Positions 32,267 through 37,362 of a stretch of DNA of 37,362 nucleotides are shown in pieces. Positions within the stretch are counted from its first letter, which is position 1, and every line of letters begins with the position of its first letter. The notes under the pieces were generated by a model. That model did not search any database, had not been told where the DNA came from, and saw only the letters and a list, made by a program, of their open reading frames with translations. The position numbers were made by a program, and so were the translations under genes. This stretch comes from Bacteroidota bacterium (GTDB lineage Bacteria > Bacteroidota > Bacteroidia > UKL13-3), in NCBI GenBank assembly GCA_947492885.1, contig CANLPK010000018.1, forward strand, positions 1 to 37,362, in the 5' to 3' direction.

Positions 32267-34381
32267 ATGAACCCAATTACGCAAACACTTGATTTTGGTG
32301 ATGGAAAGGCTATCACCCTCGAAACTGGCAAGATTGCCAAGCAAGCCCATGGATCAGTAGTATTACGCCAAGGCAACACGATGATTTTAGCTACTGTTGT
32401 AGCAGCTAAAGATGCGAAACCTGGAACCGATTTTTTACCATTATCGGTTGATTACCAGGAGAAATTTGCGGCAGTAGGCCGTATCCCCGGAAGCTTTATG
32501 AAACGTGAAGCACGATTAAGCGATTACGAAATTTTAATTTCTCGTATCGTTGACCGCGCTATTCGCCCATTATTCGCTGACGATTATCACGCAGATATTC
32601 AGGTAAATCTTTGGTTGCTTTCGAGTGATCCGAATATTAAACCAGATGCCCTCGTTGGATTGGCATCAAGTGCCGCGATTTGTCTTACCGATTTGCCATT
32701 TAATGGTCCAATAAGTGAAGTTCGCGTGGCTAAAATTGATGGACAACTTGTAATTAATCCATTTATTAGTGATTTGGAACGTGCTACTTTAGAATTTATC
32801 GTTGCCGGTAACGCCAAGGATATTAATATGGTGGAAGGTGAGTGTAACGAAATTGGAGAAGAAGAGATGATCGAAGCGATGAAATTCGCTCATGCTCATA
32901 TTAAGAAGCAAATCATCGAAATTGAAAAATTTGTTGAGAAAGTAGGTAAGAAACCTACACGCGAATACAAGCACGAAGAAAGTGATGAAGAATTGGCTAA
33001 ACTAGTTCACGAATTTGCTTACCAAAAATTGTATGATATTGCTAAAATTCCTACAGGTAAAGATGAACGTTCATCTAAATTTGATGCTGTATTTGAAGAA
33101 TATAAGGCTACCCTATCAGAAGAAGATTTAGCTGCAAAAGCTGGATTGGCTAAGAAATATTTCTCTAAAACTAAGAAGGAAGCCATTCGTACCATGGTAT
33201 TGCACGAACGTAGCCGCTTAGATGGACGGAAACTTGACCAAGTTCGTCAAATCTGGTGTGAGCCTAACTACTTGCCAATGGCTCACGGTTCTTCTTTATT
33301 TACACGTGGAGAAACCCAAGCATTAGCTTCTGTAACCTTAGGTTCAAAATTGGATGAGCAATTGCTCGATAGCCCAATGAACCAAGGATATAGCCGTTAT
33401 TTCTTACATTATAACTTCCCCGCATTTTCAACGGGTGAAGTAAAACCTAATCGTGGCCCTGGTCGTCGCGAAATTGGTCACGGTAACTTAGCACAACGTT
33501 CATTGAAACGTATGTTGCCAATCGACAATCCTTATACAGTGCGTATCGTAAGTGATATTCTCGAGTCTAATGGATCATCATCAATGGCTACCGTATGCGC
33601 AGGATCAATGGCATTGATGGATTCAGGATTGCCTGTATCTGGAGGTGTTTCAGGTATTGCCATGGGTATGATTAGCAATAGCAAAGGCGAATACGCCATC
33701 CTTTCCGATATCTTAGGAGATGAGGATCATATCGGTGATATGGACTTTAAAGTAACAGGTACTGCCAACGGAATCGTGGGTTGCCAAATGGATATTAAGG
33801 TAGATGGATTAAGCTATGATGTTCTTGTTGAGGCATTGAAGCAAGCCCGTGAAGGTCGTTTGCATATTCTTGGTGAAATGAATAAAGCCATTGATAAGCC
33901 AGCAGCCGATTTCAAACCATTCACTCCTCGTATGGAAATGATGGAAGTTGATACTGAATTTATTGGTGCTATCATCGGCCCAGGTGGTAAAATTATTCAG
34001 CAAATGCAAAAGGATACAGGTACCGTAATTACCATTACCGAAAAAGATAATAAAGGAATCGTTGCTGTATCATCGGCCAATAACGAAGGATTACAAGCGG
34101 CAATGCGTAAAATTCGCGCTATTGTGGCAGTTCCTGTGATTGGTGAAGTGTATGATGGTGTAGTTAAATCAATCATGCCTTTTGGAGCATTCGTTGAATA
34201 CCTTCCAGGTAAAGATGGTTTATTACACATTAGTGAAATAATGTGGAAACGCCTTGAAACAATGGATGGAGTGATGAATGTAGGTGATAAAATCCAAGTA
34301 AAATTATTAGACATCGATTCAAAAACAGGAAAAGTAAAATTATCGCGTAAAGCTTTAATCGAAAAGCCTGCACAACAGTAA
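32267..34381 (+). CDS. pnp: Polyribonucleotide nucleotidyltransferase (PNPase)
   Basis: A phosphate-dependent 3'-5' exoribonuclease for mRNA turnover, acting as a ring-shaped trimer. The 704 residues hold the first RNase PH domain (about 10-145), the all-alpha linker, the second, catalytic RNase PH domain (about 310-540, with [13 protein letters not shown] and the acidic [19 protein letters not shown] at 481-499), a KH domain (about 555-615, [15 protein letters not shown] with an intact GxxG) and an S1 domain (about 620-695, [33 protein letters not shown]). It lies 120 bp after rpsO, separated by a hairpin terminator; no TAnnTTTG box is seen in the rest of that gap, so it may depend on read-through or on an unrecognised promoter. 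Confidence 0.99.
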   Translation: MNPITQTLDFGDGKAITLETGKIAKQAHGSVVLRQGNTMILATVVAAKDAKPGTDFLPLSVDYQEKFAAVGRIPGSFMKREARLSDYEILISRIVDRAIRPLFADDYHADIQVNLWLLSSDPNIKPDALVGLASSAAICLTDLPFNGPISEVRVAKIDGQLVINPFISDLERATLEFIVAGNAKDINMVEGECNEIGEEEMIEAMKFAHAHIKKQIIEIEKFVEKVGKKPTREYKHEESDEELAKLVHEFAYQKLYDIAKIPTGKDERSSKFDAVFEEYKATLSEEDLAAKAGLAKKYFSKTKKEAIRTMVLHERSRLDGRKLDQVRQIWCEPNYLPMAHGSSLFTRGETQALASVTLGSKLDEQLLDSPMNQGYSRYFLHYNFPAFSTGEVKPNRGPGRREIGHGNLAQRSLKRMLPIDNPYTVRIVSDILESNGSSSMATVCAGSMALMDSGLPVSGGVSGIAMGMISNSKGEYAILSDILGDEDHIGDMDFKVTGTANGIVGCQMDIKVDGLSYDVLVEALKQAREGRLHILGEMNKAIDKPAADFKPFTPRMEMMEVDTEFIGAIIGPGGKIIQQMQKDTGTVITITEKDNKGIVAVSSANNEGLQAAMRKIRAIVAVPVIGEVYDGVVKSIMPFGAFVEYLPGKDGLLHISEIMWKRLETMDGVMNVGDKIQVKLLDIDSKTGKVKLSRKALIEKPAQQ

Positions 34382-34401
34382 TCCGATTCTTATATAAATT
34401 C

Positions 34402-34437
34402 AATCCCCGCTCATGAAAATGAACGGGGATTTTTTTT
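34402..34437 (+). terminator. Rho-independent terminator after pnp
   Basis: AATCCCCG (34402-34409) pairs with CGGGGATT (34424-34431), with an inner TCAT/ATGA stem, followed by eight T to 34437. Stable GC-rich stem and clean T-run. Confidence 0.95.
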
Positions 34438-34472
34438 GTGTTAATATTTCGTCTGCAACGAACTTATATCAT

Positions 34473-34480
34473 TATGTTTG
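34473..34480 (+). promoter_or_regulatory. Possible -7 promoter box upstream of the lipoprotein gene
   Basis: TATGTTTG matches TAnnTTTG but lies about 100 nt before the ATG at 34580, so the leader would be long. A second near match, TAATCTTG (34533-34540), is closer. Confidence 0.3.
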
Positions 34481-34579
34481 TCGCAATGGATATTTTACCT
34501 GTAACTTTTATTACGCAGGTATCAATGTTTCTTAATCTTGGGATATTCCCTAATTTTCTCATCTCTAAACAATAATAAA

Positions 34580-34963
34580 ATGAAATTAAAATTTATTCAA
34601 GGCATGATGCTAATTCTCACCTTAGCCATTTTTGCAGGATGTACAAAGACCGAAAAAAGTGGGTATGGTAATTATATTATCGGAGTTAGTAATTCTTCCT
34701 CAAAAGGCTATAATATTCAAGTATTTCTAGATGGGTCGTCCAAGGGAAGCTTTAATGTTATCGCAACTCAAACTGGTAACTACACTGCCTTATGTGGCGA
34801 TTTGGTTCATGCTTCTACCTTAGATAATGTGTTTATTCTCACCTTAGTGGCCAATGGTAAACATACGGTGGAACTAAAAGATCTTTCAACTGGCTTTGTA
34901 TATAGTTCCTCCGACTTTACTATGGAAGTAGATGGATGTATATCCCAACAATTTAATTTTTAA
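34580..34963 (+). CDS. Hypothetical lipoprotein (127 aa)
   Basis: Starts MKLKFIQGMMLILTLAIFAGC, a lipoprotein signal peptide with lipobox IFAGC, so Cys21 should be lipidated. The mature part is about 106 residues of Ser/Gly/Asn-rich beta-type sequence with no family I recognise; two cysteines (in ALCGDL and VDGCIS) could form a disulfide. I use the ATG at 34580: the frame is open from 34538, but the added 14 residues precede the signal peptide and are not charged or hydrophobic in the expected pattern. A terminator follows, so it is probably a single-gene transcript. Confidence 0.83.
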   Translation: MKLKFIQGMMLILTLAIFAGCTKTEKSGYGNYIIGVSNSSSKGYNIQVFLDGSSKGSFNVIATQTGNYTALCGDLVHASTLDNVFILTLVANGKHTVELKDLSTGFVYSSSDFTMEVDGCISQQFNF

Positions 34964-34979
34964 TCTAATTAGTCAATCA

Positions 34980-35019
34980 AAAACACCTGATTCACCAAGA
35001 TGAATGAGGTGTTTTTTTT
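34980..35019 (+). terminator. Rho-independent terminator
   Basis: AAAACACCT (34980-34988) pairs with AGGTGTTTT (35007-35015), with an inner ATTC/GAAT stem, followed by T to 35019. It ends the lipoprotein transcript. Confidence 0.92.
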
Positions 35020-35030
35020 GTTGTAAGGAT

Positions 35031-35062
35031 TTTTGAATGCCCCAATTTCTTGAATACCTTTG
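35031..35062 (+). promoter_or_regulatory. Promoter of the DUF2141 gene
   Basis: TTTTG (35031-35035), exactly 19 nt, then TACCTTTG (35055-35062): a full consensus promoter. It ends 22 nt before the ATG at 35085. Confidence 0.75.
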
Positions 35063-35084
35063 GTGAAACCGGAAAACAAGCTAC

Positions 35085-35528
35085 ATGACCACATTTCAAT
35101 GTTTTAATTTCCTGCTTTCATGCTTTTGTGCTATGAGTCAAATGCCTATTAATACCAGAGGCACGTTGAATATTGTTGTTTACGGATTGCATAATAATGA
35201 TGGTCAAATAGGAATAAGTCTATTTAATCAAAGTGAAGGATTCCCAAGTGATAAGAAGAAGGTGATTCGATGGGAGGTAGCGACCCCGGGTAATTATCAG
35301 GCTACTATTGAATTGCCCAATACAACCTTTGGTGAATATGCCATTGCTGCATTGCACGATGTTAATAAAAACAAGAAAATGGATACCAACTTTATTGGAT
35401 ATCCGCTCGAAGGTTTTGGGGCTAGTAATAACCCGAAGTTTCGCTTTGGGCCACCAAAATACGAGGATTCGAAAATTAATTTTAGCCAAGATGGAATGAC
35501 AATCTATATTGAAATGAAATATTTCTAA
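35085..35528 (+). CDS. DUF2141-family exported protein
   Basis: A 147-residue protein of the DUF2141 family, of unknown function and frequent in Bacteroidota and Proteobacteria, usually exported. The N-terminus (FNFLLSCFCAMSQMPI) is a short, somewhat weak signal peptide. The domain shows the family pattern: LNIVVYGLHNNDGQIGISLFNQSEGFP, LPNTTFGEYAIAALHDVNKNKKMDTNFIGYPLEGFGASNN and FGPPKYEDSKINF. The HDVNKNKKMDTN loop is the conserved acidic segment of the family and may bind a metal ion (inference). The beta-helix gene starts 27 bp downstream on the same strand, probably in the same operon. Confidence 0.92.
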   Translation: MTTFQCFNFLLSCFCAMSQMPINTRGTLNIVVYGLHNNDGQIGISLFNQSEGFPSDKKKVIRWEVATPGNYQATIELPNTTFGEYAIAALHDVNKNKKMDTNFIGYPLEGFGASNNPKFRFGPPKYEDSKINFSQDGMTIYIEMKYF

Positions 35529-35555
35529 CTTTACTTCTCAGATTCACATTTTATT

Positions 35556-36956
35556 ATGAAACTATCTTATACTACACTACTTATTATACTCTTCACAACT
35601 ACGCTATGTGCTAAAACTTGGCTGGTAGGTCCCACTCGTACCTACACAAAACCCAGTCAGGTATCGGGTTTGGTTGCAGATAATGATACCGTGAAAATCG
35701 ATGCCGGTATCTACACAAGCGATGTAACCATTTGGAATGCGAATAATTTAGTACTTCTTGGAATAGGAGGGAAGGCACACCTTAAAGCCAATGGTGCAGC
35801 TTATGGCGGTAAAGCAATTTGGGTCATTGCAGGGAATAATACCTATATCGAAAATATCGAATTCTCCCTATGTGCTGTGCCAAGTCATAATGGCGCTGGC
35901 ATTCGTCAGGAAGGGCGCAACCTAACGGTAAGCCATTGTTCTTTTCACGATAATGAAGATGGGATTCTTGCAGGCACTGTTGCCTCAAGCAAAATTATTA
36001 TTGAATACTCCGAGTTTGCTAGTAATGGTTTTGGAGATGGATTATCTCATAATTTATACATCAATAATATTGATACGCTCATCTTCCGATATAACTATTC
36101 ACATCATGCCATCATTGGGCATGAATTGAAGAGCAGAGCACATGTGAATTTTATTTTATATAACCGATTGAGTGATGAAACCACGGGTACAGCAAGCAGA
36201 AATATCGATTTGCCAAACGGTGGCACCACCTATTTTATTGGCAATATCATTGAACAAGGGCCATTATCGCCCAATAGCAATTTGGTTGGATTTGGTTTGG
36301 AAGGCCTTACCAATCGGGCTCCTCATGAACTTTATGCTATCAATAATACCTTGGTAAATAATTTAAATACAGGAAGTTTTTTTTCATTTCAAGTGAGCAC
36401 TACCTTATTTAAAGCCTATAATAACATTCTGGCTGGTTCAGGTACCTTTATTGCTGGCAGCGCCCCTGTTACTGTGGATACAACTTCAAATAGACTTAGC
36501 AATAACTTAGCAATCTTTGGCTTTGTTAATGTCATCAACTACGACTATCATCTTGGAACAAATACCCCCTTACTCGTTGATAAAGGAACTACTAGTGGCA
36601 CCGCTCATGGCTTTTCCCTTCAGGCAAGTTATGAATACCAACATCCTGCAAATAAAAATAGTCGTTGTATAAGCAGTGCAATTGATATTGGGGCATATGA
36701 ATTTTGCACTACAGGAATCGATGATGTAATTAGCGCAAAGGCCCTATTATCGCCTAATCCAGTGTCGAAAATACTCACCATAACTACCCTAGAAAACACT
36801 TTGTTTGAAATTAAAGTATATTCAGTTACAGGGCAGGTAGTGTTAGAGGCCTTTGGCAGCAACACTTTAGATGTTTCTTCACTTGCTTCAGGGCTTTATT
36901 ATTTGCATTTAATCAATGAAAACAAACAAGTTTACTTGAATTTCGTGAAGGAATAA
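35556..36956 (+). CDS. Secreted right-handed beta-helix protein with T9SS sorting domain (466 aa)
   Basis: A signal peptide (residues 1-18) leads to the typical opening of pectate-lyase-like beta-helix proteins (YTKPSQVSGLVADNDTVKIDAGIYTSDVTIWNANNLVLLGIGGKAHLKANG). Repeated short strands follow to about 350 (IENIEFSL, LTVSHCSFHDNEDGIL, IIIEYSEFASNGFGDGLSHNLYINNI, LIFRYNYSHHAIIGHELKSRA). That fold is common in polysaccharide lyases and hydrolases, but I cannot see which residues would be catalytic, so activity on a glycan is only a possibility. The last 70 residues (LLSPNPVSKILTITTLENTLFEIKVYSVTGQVVL ... LASGLYYLHLINENKQ) are a type A T9SS sorting domain. It is preceded by the DUF2141 gene and followed by more than 400 non-coding bases. 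Confidence 0.9.
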   Translation: MKLSYTTLLIILFTTTLCAKTWLVGPTRTYTKPSQVSGLVADNDTVKIDAGIYTSDVTIWNANNLVLLGIGGKAHLKANGAAYGGKAIWVIAGNNTYIENIEFSLCAVPSHNGAGIRQEGRNLTVSHCSFHDNEDGILAGTVASSKIIIEYSEFASNGFGDGLSHNLYINNIDTLIFRYNYSHHAIIGHELKSRAHVNFILYNRLSDETTGTASRNIDLPNGGTTYFIGNIIEQGPLSPNSNLVGFGLEGLTNRAPHELYAINNTLVNNLNTGSFFSFQVSTTLFKAYNNILAGSGTFIAGSAPVTVDTTSNRLSNNLAIFGFVNVINYDYHLGTNTPLLVDKGTTSGTAHGFSLQASYEYQHPANKNSRCISSAIDIGAYEFCTTGIDDVISAKALLSPNPVSKILTITTLENTLFEIKVYSVTGQVVLEAFGSNTLDVSSLASGLYYLHLINENKQVYLNFVKE

Positions 36957-37159
36957 ATCTCACAAAGATTTCAATAATTTAATGGAACCATTTTTTCGAG
37001 TTTCCGGGTTTTTAGCTATCGCCTCCCAAAATGAACCGAATAATTTCCGAAGTGCAAAAGCTAACTTATTGAAGATGTGTTACTAGCATGCTAATATTGC
37101 GTATTCGCCCTATGGACGGGGATTTTAGCCTTCGTCTATATTACTAGATAATCATTAAC

Positions 37160-37279
37160 TTATTCACTTTGCAGGTTCATTCACAAATCCGCATCAGTTA
37201 TGCACGTAAGTTTCGTATCCACATACCAAAACCAAAGCTGTACTTGAATTTGGATGTGGAAAATTTTAGGTGTTGATAA
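37160..37279. other. Cluster of DnaA-box-like 9-mers, candidate replication origin
   Basis: In a 406-bp gene-free stretch, six 9-mers within 120 bp differ by at most one base from the DnaA box TTATNCACA (or TTATCNACA). They are TTATTCACT (37160-37168), TCATTCACA (37177-37185), TTATGCACG (37198-37206) and GTATCCACA (37215-37223) on the plus strand, and TTTTCCACA (37263-37255) and TTATCAACA (37279-37271) on the minus strand. AT-rich sequence flanks the cluster on both sides. Nothing else was seen in 36957-37159 or 37280-37362. Confidence 0.4.
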
Positions 37280-37362
37280 ACATCATACTTAGGGTTCATT
37301 TTCACTCTTACATTTGTCAATACAAGTTCCAAAATATCTTATTTCTTTTCTAAAATTAAGAA

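Overview
The window is AT-rich DNA from a member of the Bacteroidota. Three lines of evidence agree: type IX secretion (T9SS) C-terminal sorting domains on three secreted proteins; Bacteroidota-type promoter boxes (TAnnTTTG, sometimes with TTTG 19-21 nt upstream) in front of most transcription units and almost no Shine-Dalgarno sequences; and many family members of typically Bacteroidota form (DUF2141, DUF6962-like, metG with a C-terminal tRNA-binding domain). Genus cannot be judged from this sequence. The window opens inside a 23S rRNA gene, as a contig broken at an rRNA operon would.

Layout. 1-645: 3' end of 23S rRNA, 5S rRNA and a strong terminator. 734-5104: a small lipoprotein, era, a secreted TPR protein, a GNAT acetyltransferase and a secreted cyclophilin with a T9SS tail. 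5178-10922: a 1,914-residue surface protein with five tandem repeats of about 165 residues. 11313-14084: polA. 14466-16044: a DGPF/YCII protein and an ECF42-type sigma factor with a C-terminal extension. 16090-18451: a TetR regulator divergent from a bestrophin-like channel and a beta-carbonic anhydrase, with a 31-bp near-perfect palindrome between the two promoters. 18664-21295: a GNAT and an SpsF-like cytidylyltransferase, divergent from a sugar-1-phosphate nucleotidyltransferase. 21342-23369: metG. 23424-31643 (all minus strand): a ribulose-phosphate-epimerase-like/CBS fusion, DAHP synthase and a KdsC-like phosphatase in a tight operon; a membrane protein; a 2-oxoacid dehydrogenase E2; and a large outer-membrane protein. 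31877-34381: rpsO and pnp. 34580-36956: a lipoprotein, a DUF2141 protein and a T9SS-exported beta-helix protein. 36957-37362: non-coding, with a tight cluster of DnaA-box-like 9-mers that could be a replication origin.

Most genes are core housekeeping (translation, replication, RNA turnover, aromatic and cell-envelope precursors) mixed with surface proteins. The parts most worth a second look are: the TetR-operator-bestrophin-carbonic anhydrase unit, probably a regulated bicarbonate/anion module; the epimerase-CBS/DAHP synthase/KdsC operon; the long-repeat T9SS protein; the putative oriC; and a set of promoters placed so close to the start codon that the mRNAs should be leaderless (era, cyclophilin, polA and probably the DUF6962-like gene).
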